From: Burkholderia ubonensis
GTDB lineage: Bacteria; Pseudomonadota; Gammaproteobacteria; Burkholderiales; Burkholderiaceae
Length of the DNA: 64,000 nt
Assembly: GCF_001718695.1 (NCBI RefSeq)
Contig: NZ_CP013422.1
Coordinates: 62,001-126,000, forward strand
Direction: 5' to 3'
Shown: piece after piece, positions 18,556-26,239 of the stretch
Position numbering within the stretch: position 1 is the first letter of the stretch
How the letters are laid out: each line of letters starts with the position of its first letter
Position numbers and translations under genes: made by a program
Notes under the pieces: model-generated
Told to the model about the DNA's origin: nothing
What the model saw: the letters and a program-made list of their open reading frames with translations, nothing else
Databases searched by the model: none

Positions 18556-20658
18556 TTAAAACCACAACGTTGCGCGAACCACCAAGCCTTTGGCGCGGTC
18601 CGCGTCGGTCAACCGCACGCGATACTGGACGTCGAGGTCGATCCAGCTCGCCGGCGCCCGATACGCGCTTTCGCGGAACCAGTAGCGCATGCCGATGCCG
18701 GGGCCGATGCCGAGTGCGAGCTTGTGCAACGCGCGGGTGTCGTAGTCGCCGGCGATCGCCGCATGCGGGAACATCACCAGATGGCTGCTGATCGAATCGA
18801 TCCGCCATGAATGGCCGTAGCGCAGCTCGACCGGTTGAACGAGCCGTTGCTGTCTCACGAAGTACGCGCTCTCCGTGTAGAACTGCCATGTCGTCCAGTC
18901 GGGCTTGACGGGATGCAGATCGATGCCGTCGTCGATCGAGTAACCGACGCGGAACAGCCAGTCGTCATACGCGTAACGTCCGCCCGTCATCAGTTTCTCG
19001 GCGGTGAACACCAGGTTTTGCGACGAAAGCGGCTTGTAGCGGGCGCCGACCGACCACTGCAAGGTCGGCAACCCGGTGATGCCGCCGCTGCGGTCGTACA
19101 GCGTCGAGTACTGGCGCGCGAACACCTGGAAAATGCGCCCGTTGTCGTAGCCGATCTTCGGCGGCTGCCAGTAGACCTCGGTGCCGCCCTGCAGAATCCC
19201 GATGGTTTCCTGAGGCCTGAACCCGCCGGATTGATACGCGACGTTGACGATCGCGCCGACGCGCCGCTCCGCGTCGTCGACCGCGCGTCGGTATGCGTAA
19301 GCCTGTTCGGCGTCGTATTGCGGCGCCTGCGCGTTCGCGTCGATGCTGTCGTGAAAGAACCGATCGGCAAGTTCGTTCTCGCCCAGGCCGCGCGCCGTGT
19401 ACGCGGCGTCCGCATATTCGAGCGCGGACTCGTGCTGGCGGGTGAAGCCCGCCGCAAAATAGCGGAGCGCGTCCTTCTCGTACGCCGGGTAGTCGCGGCC
19501 CACGCGCCGGGCCGTGTAGGCCGCATCGAGGTATTGATGCGCGGCGCCGGGTTGCACGGCGAAGCTCGCATCGAAGAATCGAAGCGACAGCTTGTCGTAG
19601 GCCGGGTCGCGCTCGCCGAGACGGCGCGCCGTATAGGCGGCGTCGAGGTACTGCTGCGCGGTGCCGGGTTGCAGCGCGAAGCTCGCCTCGAAGTACCGGA
19701 GCGCCAGCTTGTCGTAGGCCGGGTCGTTCTGGCCGAGACGACGTGCCGTGTACGCTGCATCGACGTATTGCAGCGCCGTGCCCGGTTGCAGCGCGAAGCT
19801 CGCGTCGAAGTAGCGGAGCGCGAGCTTGTCGTACGCCGGGTCGCTGTTGCCGAGACGGCGTGCCGTGTACGCTGCATCGACGTATTGCAGCGCCGTGCCC
19901 GGCTGCAGCGCGAAGCTGGCGTCGAAGTAGCGGAGCGCGAGTTTGTCGTAGGCCGGATCGTTCTCGCCAAGACGACGTGCCGTGTACGCCGCATCGACGT
20001 ATTGCAACGCCGTGCCCGGCTGCAGCGCGAAGCTGGCGTCGAAGTAGCGGAGCGCGAGTTTGTCGTAGGCCGGGTCGTTCTTGCCGAGCCGGCGCGCCGT
20101 GTACGCGGCGTCGACGTACTGCAACGCGGTGCCGGGCTGCAGCGCGAAGCTCGCTTCGAAGAACCGCATCGCTTGCCGGTCGTAAGCGGGATCGCTGTCG
20201 CCCAGGCGGCGCGCGATATAGGCGGCATCGATGTATTCGAGCGCCGTGCCTGCGTGCCTGGCGAAGCTCGCCTCGAACAGCTGGAGTGCCTGCCGGTCGT
20301 AGGCCGGATCGTTCTTGCCGAGACGGCACGCCGTGTACGCGGCATCGACATATTGCCGCGCGGTACCCGGCTGCTGCGCGAAGCTCGATTCGAACAGCCG
20401 AAGCGCCTGCTTGTCGTAGGCCGGGTCGTTCTGCCCGAGACGGTGCGCCGTATAGGCGGCATCGACATACTGACGCGGGGTCGCCCGACGGCGAGCGAAG
20501 CTCGTCTCGAACAATTGCAGCGCGCCTTTGTCGTCTCCGGCGCGAATGTGCGCATAGCAGCTCTCGAGCAGCCGGTCGGGCTCGCCTTGCGCGCATGCGC
20601 TGCCGGCCGCGATACCGAGTGCGATCGCGATGCAGGTCGGTCGTGCATGGACTTTCAT
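18556..20658 (-). CDS. nfrA: NfrA-like outer-membrane protein with ten 39-residue repeats
   Basis: A 700-residue protein with Sec signal [19 protein letters not shown] ending ACAQ. Residues 42-428 are ten tandem 39-residue helical repeats of the type [17 protein letters not shown] plus [20 protein letters not shown]; the first and last are degenerate. The remaining 270 residues resemble the C-terminal domain of bacteriophage N4 adsorption protein A and end ATLWF, with a terminal aromatic residue as in outer-membrane barrels. E. coli NfrA is longer (about 990 aa). Its start is 1 base after the nfrB stop, so the two are translationally coupled. Likely role: periplasmic scaffold and outer-membrane export channel for the NfrB glycan. 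Confidence 0.85.
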   Translation of the reverse strand: MKVHARPTCIAIALGIAAGSACAQGEPDRLLESCYAHIRAGDDKGALQLFETSFARRRATPRQYVDAAYTAHRLGQNDPAYDKQALRLFESSFAQQPGTARQYVDAAYTACRLGKNDPAYDRQALQLFEASFARHAGTALEYIDAAYIARRLGDSDPAYDRQAMRFFEASFALQPGTALQYVDAAYTARRLGKNDPAYDKLALRYFDASFALQPGTALQYVDAAYTARRLGENDPAYDKLALRYFDASFALQPGTALQYVDAAYTARRLGNSDPAYDKLALRYFDASFALQPGTALQYVDAAYTARRLGQNDPAYDKLALRYFEASFALQPGTAQQYLDAAYTARRLGERDPAYDKLSLRFFDASFAVQPGAAHQYLDAAYTARRVGRDYPAYEKDALRYFAAGFTRQHESALEYADAAYTARGLGENELADRFFHDSIDANAQAPQYDAEQAYAYRRAVDDAERRVGAIVNVAYQSGGFRPQETIGILQGGTEVYWQPPKIGYDNGRIFQVFARQYSTLYDRSGGITGLPTLQWSVGARYKPLSSQNLVFTAEKLMTGGRYAYDDWLFRVGYSIDDGIDLHPVKPDWTTWQFYTESAYFVRQQRLVQPVELRYGHSWRIDSISSHLVMFPHAAIAGDYDTRALHKLALGIGPGIGMRYWFRESAYRAPASWIDLDVQYRVRLTDADRAKGLVVRATLWF
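19375..20535 (-). repeat. Tandem 117-bp coding repeats in nfrA
   Basis: Ten consecutive units of 117 bp encode the 39-residue helical repeats. The central units are nearly identical at DNA level: the wording CGTGCCGTGTACGC and GCATCGACGTATTGCA recurs about every 117 bases between 19740 and 20110. The near identity of units 5, 6 and 7 suggests recent duplication or gene conversion, so copy number may vary between strains. Confidence 0.9.
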
Positions 20659-20659
20659 G

Positions 20660-22594
20660 TCAGGCCACCCCCGACAGCGTGCCGTGCGATTCGGCCGACG
20701 CGCGCAGCTCGTCCAACGCCGCGACGATCTCGTGCTCGGCGGCAATGAAGCACTGCACGTCCACACCGGCGGCCGCCCGCAACTGCGCGAGCGCCGTATC
20801 GGAAAGCGGCGCCGCCACGGCGACGTTGAGCGCCGATCCTTCGCCGATACCGAACGGAATCGCACGATGCCGCACTTCGATGAAGTCCGGCAACCGGGTG
20901 GCGAACGGCCGCCAGTCGCGACGCGCCAACTCGACACGCGGCAATCCCGCCTGCCATGCAACGGCGTCGGCGAGCGTTTCGGGATCGAGCCCGGCTTCGT
21001 TGACCAGCAGTTCGCCCAGCCGCGTGCCGGCGTCGGTGCGCTGCATTTCGAGCGCATCGTCGAGCTGCTCCTGGCTGATCGCATGCCACGAGAGCAGCAG
21101 CTCTCCCAGGCGGCGATGCACCAGTCGAAGATCCTCGCGCGACGGATACGAATGCTTGGTCTTGTCCCAGCCGATCGGTTGCCCGGTCACGGTCGACACG
21201 ATGAACAATCGCCACGCACGACACACTGCGAAGAAGTTGATGAAGTTGTTGACCACCAGCCGCGGGATCGACAGCAGCCCCTGATGAAATCCGTTCAGTC
21301 TCGTGACGAAGTACACGCGCTGCAGCACGCGGTTCACGAGCAGCGCAGTATTCGCGGCCATCATGTACTCGAGCCACTTCGGCGAGGCCTCGAGCAAGGT
21401 CTGTCCGGCCGGCAGCCAACCGCGCGCGATCGCGAACCGCAGCAGCAGGTGATTGACCAGCAGCAGGTAAGCCAGAATGGTGACGAGCGACGTGACGGTG
21501 CCCTTCCGGTCGCGCAGATACATGTACTTCGTCGCGATCGAGCCGTGCCAGCCGAGGCGCTGCGCGCCCTGGAACGCGATGCCGATGATCCAGCGTGCAC
21601 GCTGCCGGTAGGCGGTGCGGAACGTGCCGGGAAACAGCTCGCGAGTCGCAATGATGCTGCGCGCGTCGATTTGCCGACGCTGGCCGCCGAACATGTGACG
21701 ACGTGTCGTCTTGTATTCGAGCGGCAGCCAGACGAAGGCCATACGCGCGCCGATGCGCTTCATCTGGAAGCTCGTGTCGTAGTCTTCGGTCAGGCTGTCG
21801 GTGCAGAACGGCTGGTTGTTCGCGCCTTCGAGCAGGCGATCGAGGATGCGGCGGCTGTAGCACGACGCGACGCCCGCGCCCGGTATGCAACCCGTCAGGC
21901 TTTCGCGCACGACCAGATCCTTGGAATGCCACTCGCTGAAGTCGTCGAGATAGGTGCAGCCCACCCAGTCCTTCCAGTCGCGTTCGAGCGACAGCACCGG
22001 CAGTTGAAGAAACTCCTTCCGTTCGATCAGGTGATTGAAGAGTTTCAGTTCGAGCGGATGAATGATGTCCTCGCAATCGTGCATCGCGACGCCGGCAAAG
22101 CGCATGCCGTTCTCTTGCTCGTAGGCGAGAATCGACTGGACGATCCAGTTCAGGCAATCGGCCTTGCACGTCGGGCCGTCGTTGCGGACGATCGCCCGAC
22201 GCACGACGTTCGGATAGCAGCGCGCCATGCGATCGGCTTCGATCGTCGTATCGGGATCGTTCTGATAGGTGCCGACGAAGATGACGAACTTGCGATATTC
22301 GAGCGTCGCGATGGTGTGCTCGATCATCTGCGCGAGCACCGCGTACTCCTTCCACGCGGGCACCATGATCGCAAACCAGCGCTCGTCCTCGCCGCGCAAT
22401 TCCTGAGCGGTGAGCCGCGGATAGCGGCGGTGGATGACGAAGCGCCGGTACGCGGCGCGGATCCAATAGAAAGCGTCGATGTACAGGTCGTCGAGCGACG
22501 ACACGAGGATGACCGTGCATACGACCACGACCACCGCATTGAATGCATCGAAGTACGCCGCCTGCAGCGGATGAAGCGCGGGAGCCAACGTCAT
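20660..22594 (-). CDS. nfrB: NfrB-like glycosyltransferase (GT2) with MshEN c-di-GMP-binding-type domain
   Basis: A 644-residue inner-membrane glycosyltransferase. N-terminal TM segment (residues 12-33), GT2 domain with VGTYQNDPDTTIEADR, MHDCEDIIHP, SLTEDYDTSFQMK and RQRARWIIG (the D, DxD-like, TED and QxxRW set of processive synthases), then further TM segments to about residue 470. The C-terminal part holds two tandem MshEN-type motifs: RLGELLLSWHAIS then QEQLDDALEMQ, and RLGELLVNEAGL then DPETLADAVAWQ. The second matches the consensus fully; the first has His in place of the Gly. In E. coli NfrB binds c-di-GMP through such a domain and makes the phage N4 glycan receptor. First gene of the operon; nfrA follows after 1 base. 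Confidence 0.88.
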   Translation of the reverse strand: MTLAPALHPLQAAYFDAFNAVVVVVCTVILVSSLDDLYIDAFYWIRAAYRRFVIHRRYPRLTAQELRGEDERWFAIMVPAWKEYAVLAQMIEHTIATLEYRKFVIFVGTYQNDPDTTIEADRMARCYPNVVRRAIVRNDGPTCKADCLNWIVQSILAYEQENGMRFAGVAMHDCEDIIHPLELKLFNHLIERKEFLQLPVLSLERDWKDWVGCTYLDDFSEWHSKDLVVRESLTGCIPGAGVASCYSRRILDRLLEGANNQPFCTDSLTEDYDTSFQMKRIGARMAFVWLPLEYKTTRRHMFGGQRRQIDARSIIATRELFPGTFRTAYRQRARWIIGIAFQGAQRLGWHGSIATKYMYLRDRKGTVTSLVTILAYLLLVNHLLLRFAIARGWLPAGQTLLEASPKWLEYMMAANTALLVNRVLQRVYFVTRLNGFHQGLLSIPRLVVNNFINFFAVCRAWRLFIVSTVTGQPIGWDKTKHSYPSREDLRLVHRRLGELLLSWHAISQEQLDDALEMQRTDAGTRLGELLVNEAGLDPETLADAVAWQAGLPRVELARRDWRPFATRLPDFIEVRHRAIPFGIGEGSALNVAVAAPLSDTALAQLRAAAGVDVQCFIAAEHEIVAALDELRASAESHGTLSGVA

Positions 22595-23489
22595 CGTGCG
22601 GTTCCCCCGCCGCCGAAGCGAGACGGTTGGCGAATCGCACGCATGCAGCGCGCTGCCCGCAAATTTCCACCCCGTGCGACTTCGGTCGCACCGTCGTTAT
22701 TTTTTGTGTTCATAGCCTTCCCCGTTCGAAGCGATCGCGCCGTCACCGCAAGGTTTCGCGAGACCGTGTCGCTCCTTTAATGATTCGAATCTATGGGCGC
22801 GCTTCGTTGCGCAATTGATGTCGATCAACGGCGCTCGTGGCAATCGTTTGCCGTGTATCCGCACCTCTCTTCGCTTTGTGTTCCACGCCACATGTGGTTT
22901 TTGTTTGCAACCGGAAGTGGGAAAATCGCAGGATGAGGAGCAGACGAATTCCTCTGAGAAATTCGATGCGTGATCGACGCCGCGGTTACGCCGCGTTAGC
23001 CGAGATACGGCGCGCTGATGGCGTGATCTCGGACGTTGTGGGCCGTTGCAACAACATGAGTTGCGGCCCGGCAGACGACCCGCTCGCGCACGCCGGACTT
23101 CGACGTGCACGGATGCCGCGACGTGATGAATCGTTGCGTCGCGCCGCATTCGGGAAAGGTGTAATTCTGCGTGTTCGAGTGCCGCGCGAGCGGGGTGACG
23201 ATTGCCATCGGAAGGCAACTCGTGGCGCTATCCAAATCGTGCCGTTAGCGAAATGGAAATCGCATGGACGGCGTTTCGTCGATACGCATTGCTGCATGCG
23301 AACTTCGCATCTCGATGGTTTGTGAAACGTCCATTCGTCGGTCGCCGAATGGAGCGATATTGCTGTCATCCGACGGTTTCGAATCTGCGAATTAGTCGTT
23401 GCGCGAGGCTCCATCTTTCGCTTCACTTTCTTTCCGTACGCTCGACCTACCGAAAGACGCCGACACCGAATACCGATTCGAGCACTTCA
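22595..23489. other. Long gene-poor, relatively AT-rich region
   Basis: About 900 bases between nfrB and the ThrRS leader promoter with no gene I can support. Base composition is clearly less GC-rich than the neighbours. It contains several hairpins: 22674-22691, a structure at about 23040-23070 (GGGCC and GCAAC pairing with GTTGC and GGCCC), and CCATTCG/CGAATGG at 23331-23352. It must contain the nfrB promoter on the minus strand. Whether an untranslated RNA lies here cannot be decided by eye. Confidence 0.5.
22674..22691. other. Perfect stem-loop with TTCG tetraloop upstream of nfrB
   Basis: GTGCGAC at 22674-22680 and GTCGCAC at 22685-22691 enclose TTCG. It lies 80 bases upstream of the nfrB start and would be in its 5' leader. 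On the plus strand a T-rich stretch follows a few bases later (CGTCGTTATTTTTT), so it could instead end plus-strand transcription. Confidence 0.5.
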
Positions 23490-23518
23490 TTGACAGACGT
23501 CGATACGTCCACTAGATT
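23490..23518 (+). promoter_or_regulatory. Sigma-70-type promoter of the Thr leader / ThrRS transcript
   Basis: TTGACA at 23490-23495 is a perfect -35 element. A 17-base spacer leads to TAGATT at 23513-23518, a 4/6 match to the -10 consensus. Expected initiation is about 23524-23526, which coincides with the ATG of the leader peptide, so the message may begin at the start codon. Confidence 0.65.
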
Positions 23519-23524
23519 AGCCGC

Positions 23525-23605
23525 ATGCACGCACTTCTCGTTACGACCACCGCAACCACCACCACGACCGCCAATGGCGGGCCGAGGGGAGGTTGCACGT
23601 CGTAA
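23525..23605 (+). CDS. Threonine-rich leader peptide of a transcription attenuator
   Basis: A 26-residue ORF starting ATG 23525 and ending TAA 23603-23605. Residues 1-16 read MHALLVTTTATTTTTA, that is, eight Thr codons (ACC and ACG) in nine consecutive codons, plus one more Thr near the end. This is the design of ribosome-stalling leader peptides such as thrL, pheM and hisL: low charged tRNA-Thr would stall the ribosome in the run. No Shine-Dalgarno sequence precedes the ATG. It is in a different frame from the synthetase gene downstream, which begins 94 bases after the stop. The length, composition and position immediately before a terminator and a ThrRS gene make the function very likely. 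Confidence 0.85.
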   Translation: MHALLVTTTATTTTTANGGPRGGCTS

Positions 23606-23652
23606 GTCGTTGCGTCAAACCATCCCGAAGCCCCGCCGGAAACGGACGGGGC
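23568..23652 (+). promoter_or_regulatory. Attenuator: mutually exclusive stems controlling the second ThrRS gene
   Basis: Region 1 CCGCC (23568-23572) can pair with region 2 GGCGG (23576-23580) over a 3-base loop. Region 2, GGCGGG (23576-23581), can alternatively pair with region 3, CCCGCC (23632-23637). Region 3 lies inside the left arm of the terminator (23630-23652). A ribosome stalled in the Thr codons at 23543-23563 would cover region 1, free region 2 to pair with region 3 and prevent termination. Rapid translation to the stop codon would let the terminator form. The pairings are visible in sequence; the mechanism is inferred from classical attenuators. Confidence 0.7.
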
Positions 23653-23659
23653 TTTTTTT
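23629..23659 (+). terminator. Intrinsic terminator of the Thr attenuator
   Basis: AGCCCCG (23629-23635) pairs with CGGGGCT (23647-23653). An inner CCG/CGG extension leaves one bulged A and a GAAA tetraloop. Seven T residues follow (23653-23659). It sits 41 bases before the ThrRS start codon, so termination here would silence the synthetase gene. Confidence 0.88.
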
Positions 23660-23699
23660 CGCGCTCCGTTCGGCCGGCACCACGTTCGACGGAGAAACC

Positions 23700-24908
23700 A
23701 TGAACGATTTCGATCACCGCGTGCTCGGCAACAAGCTCGATTTGTTTCACCAGCAGGATGAAAGTCCCGGCGCCGTTTTCTGGCATCCGCGCGGAATGGC
23801 GCTTTATCGCGTCGTCGAGGAATATATTCGGGTCCGAATGCGGCAGGCCGGTTTTTCCGAAGTGCGGACGCCGCAGATCCTGTCTCGCGATCTGTGGGAA
23901 CGGAGCGGCCATTGGGAGAAGTTCGGCAGGAACATGTTCTCGCTCGACAGCGACGGGCAGCCGTTCTGCCTCAAGCCGATGAGTTGCCCCTGCCATGTGC
24001 AGGTATTCAAGAAGGGCAGCCGTTCATACCGCGATTTACCGATCCGATATTGCGAATTCGGCGCGGTCCATCGCGCCGAACCGTCCGGTGCATTGCACGG
24101 CCTCATGCGCGCGCGTGCATTTACGCAGGACGACGCTCATGTACTTTGCCTGCCCGACCAGATCGAAGATGAAGTCGCGCGGTTCTGCAAGCTGCTGAAG
24201 ACGATCTACGCGGATTTCGGGTTCGGGGAGTGCGACGTGGCGTTGTCGACGCGGCCGCCGGCGCGTGCCGGCAACGATGCGGTCTGGGATCGCTCGGAAG
24301 CGATGCTGGCGTCGGCCGCGCGGGCGGCCGGGCTGGAATTCGCGATCCTGGCCGGAGAAGGCGCGTTTTACGGGCCCAAGCTCGAATTCCATCTGCTCGA
24401 CCGCCAGGGACGGAAGTGGCAGTGCGGCACGATCCAGCTCGATTTCGTGCTGCCGGAGCGGCTCGGCGCAACGTATGTGTCGGAGAGCGGCGCGAAGGCG
24501 ACGCCGGTCATGCTGCATCATGCGGTTCTCGGGAGCCTCGAGCGATTCATCGGCATCCTGCTCGAGCACCATGAGGGATGGCTGCCGACGTGGCTTGCTC
24601 CCGACCAGATCGTCGTGGCCAACATCGGCGACGATCATCGCGCATTTGCCGATCACGCGGCATCCGCTTTCGAAGACATCGGCTGCCGCGTGCTGCGCGA
24701 TTTCCGCGCCGAGCGGCTGCCCCGCAAGATCTTCGATGCAACGGAACTCGCCGCGCCGATCGTCGCGATTGCCGGCCGCAAGGAAGCGCTGGCCGGCGAA
24801 GTGTCGCTGCGAATGAGGGGCGGCGAGCAGCACGTGATGACGATCGACGCTGCGCTGGCGTTTCTCAAGCAGCATGCGCGCGTTCCATCCGCGACGCGGG
24901 CGTGCTGA
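23700..24908 (+). CDS. thrS: Threonyl-tRNA synthetase, catalytic core plus anticodon-binding domain only
   Basis: A 402-residue class II synthetase. GGAG at 23690-23693 precedes ATG 23700 at 6-base spacing. Motif 1/2 region: HPRGMALYRVVEEYIR, then KPMSCPCH and RDLPIRYCEFGAVHRAEPSG. The core Zn ligands of ThrRS are present: Cys96 in SCPC, His147 in TQDDAH and His273 in VMLHHAVLGS. Motif 3 is GSLERFIGILLEHHEG. The C-terminal 110 residues form the anticodon-binding domain. The N-terminal TGS and editing domains (about 240 residues of the usual 640) are absent, so it cannot clear Ser-tRNA-Thr in cis. A full-length thrS is expected elsewhere. The upstream attenuator should raise its expression when charged tRNA-Thr falls. 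Confidence 0.9.
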   Translation: MNDFDHRVLGNKLDLFHQQDESPGAVFWHPRGMALYRVVEEYIRVRMRQAGFSEVRTPQILSRDLWERSGHWEKFGRNMFSLDSDGQPFCLKPMSCPCHVQVFKKGSRSYRDLPIRYCEFGAVHRAEPSGALHGLMRARAFTQDDAHVLCLPDQIEDEVARFCKLLKTIYADFGFGECDVALSTRPPARAGNDAVWDRSEAMLASAARAAGLEFAILAGEGAFYGPKLEFHLLDRQGRKWQCGTIQLDFVLPERLGATYVSESGAKATPVMLHHAVLGSLERFIGILLEHHEGWLPTWLAPDQIVVANIGDDHRAFADHAASAFEDIGCRVLRDFRAERLPRKIFDATELAAPIVAIAGRKEALAGEVSLRMRGGEQHVMTIDAALAFLKQHARVPSATRAC

Positions 24909-25126
24909 TACGAAAGGCAATGCAGTCGGCGGGGATTCTCCTCAGACCATTGATTCGTCTGAGGAGATGAACCTGTCGGCAGGCGGCCTTGCGTGCCGGA
25001 CGACGACGGCCTCGACGACTGACGCACTGCGCTACGCTGCGGCCCGGCCACTGTCAGCCCTATAATCCCGCACGGCAAAATCGCCGCCCCGTACCGATTC
25101 GCAAGCCTTCCATGGAGCTTCCCGCA

Positions 25127-25585
25127 ATGTCGCCGAACATCGACGTTCCCTTCTTCCGCATCCTGTCGGACAGCTACGGCCGGCTGCTCGGCAAGCCGCT
25201 GGTGCCGGCGGGGATGAGCGCCGCCGAAGGCGCGCGATGGCTGTACGAAGCCGCGCCGTTCGGGATTCTCGCGCACGGTGTCGCGGCAGATCCGGTGTTC
25301 GTCTACGGCAACGCGCGCGCGCAGGCGATCTTCGGATACGACTGGGACGAACTGACGGCGTTGCCGTCGCGGTTCTCGGCGGAGCCGATGGAGCGCAGCG
25401 AGCGCCAGCGCTTCCTCGAGCAGGTGGCGCGGGACGGCTTCGTGTCGGGATACCGCGGCATCCGCATCACGAAGTCCGGCACACGCTTCTGGATCGAGCA
25501 TGCGACCGTGTGGCAACTCACGGCCCCGGACGGCAATCATTGCGGTCAGGCGGCGATGATCCCGGAGATCCATCCCATCGGCTGA
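25127..25585 (+). CDS. MEKHLA domain protein (PAS-like)
   Basis: A 152-residue protein, almost entirely a MEKHLA domain, a PAS-related sensory fold. Typical segments are DSYGRLLGKPLVP, ARWLYEAAPFGILAHG, FVYGNARAQAIFGYDWDEL, LPSRFSAEPMERSERQ and RITKSGTRFWIEHATVW. ATG 25112 is an alternative in-frame start 5 codons earlier, but GGAG at 25114-25117 is correctly spaced for 25127. It is a single gene in its own transcription unit. MEKHLA proteins probably sense redox or small molecules; the partner is unknown. Confidence 0.82.
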   Translation: MSPNIDVPFFRILSDSYGRLLGKPLVPAGMSAAEGARWLYEAAPFGILAHGVAADPVFVYGNARAQAIFGYDWDELTALPSRFSAEPMERSERQRFLEQVARDGFVSGYRGIRITKSGTRFWIEHATVWQLTAPDGNHCGQAAMIPEIHPIG

Positions 25586-25798
25586 TGCCGTTGCGTGCGT
25601 CGCGCGTGCGCGGCGCGGGTCGGGCCGGATGCCGAAACCTGCGCCGGCCGGCGAGATAACGAATTCGTAATCGACGGCTCACCTTGCCGAAAGTGCCCGT
25701 TACCGAGAATGGAGTCTCACTCTTCATCGCACTGGGTGGAGAGCGAAGAACCGAAACCGCTCCCGGATACGGTCATACCACTCCAATAGGTGAACCTC

Positions 25799-26119
25799 AT
25801 GAAGAATCTGATCCGCGCCGTCCTGATCTCATGCGCATTGAGCGCGCCCGTCGTCGCCTTTGCGCAAAACACGAACGGTCCCGTCACGCGTGCCGAAGTG
25901 CGCGCCGACCTCGCACGCGTCGAACGGGCAGGGTACCGTCCGATCGGCAACGACCCGTTCTACCCCAGCGACATCCAGGCGGCCGAAGCGAAGGTCGCCG
26001 CCCAACGACCGGACGCATCGCCTGCGCAGTCGCACGCCGTTGCGTCGCAATCCGACGCGCAACGCGCGGCGGTGTCGTACGCGTCGAACGATACGTCGGG
26101 GCTGTACGAACATCACTGA
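25799..26119 (+). CDS. DUF4148 small exported protein
   Basis: A 106-residue protein with signal peptide MKNLIRAVLISCALSAPVVAFA, followed by the DUF4148 pattern VTRAEVRADLARVERAGYRP then DPFYPSDIQAAEAKVAA. The family is abundant in Burkholderia and its function is unknown. ATG 25799 has AGGTGA at 25788-25793. A GTG three codons upstream is less likely. A second member lies at 40470-40784 on the other strand. Confidence 0.85.
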   Translation: MKNLIRAVLISCALSAPVVAFAQNTNGPVTRAEVRADLARVERAGYRPIGNDPFYPSDIQAAEAKVAAQRPDASPAQSHAVASQSDAQRAAVSYASNDTSGLYEHH

Positions 26120-26239
26120 GCGCTTCGCGCGACTTGGCCGGCATGCGCTGCACGGCGAGGGAACGCACGATTCGACGCCGCGCGGCCGGCCGCATGCCGA
26201 TGGGCCGTGGGCCGCGATGCGCGCCGTAGCGGCGCGCGC

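Noticed and set aside
18556..21084. nfrA read as a longer 842-residue protein starting inside nfrB
   Set aside because: The extra N-terminus is the out-of-frame translation of the NfrB C-terminus. A signal peptide begins exactly at 20658, 1 base after the nfrB stop.
18556..22594. nfrA/nfrB as prophage genes because they are often annotated as phage adsorption proteins
   Set aside because: The name refers to their role as a phage receptor. They encode an envelope glycan system, and no phage structural or integration genes are near.
23490..23700. T-box riboswitch upstream of ThrRS
   Set aside because: No specifier loop, T-box sequence or long structured leader is seen, and T-boxes are essentially a Gram-positive feature. 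The Thr-codon leader explains the terminator better.
23700..24908. Obafluorin or borrelidin self-resistance gene in a biosynthetic cluster
   Set aside because: No biosynthetic genes (NRPS, PKS, beta-lactone assembly) are present nearby. Resistance as a side effect remains possible.
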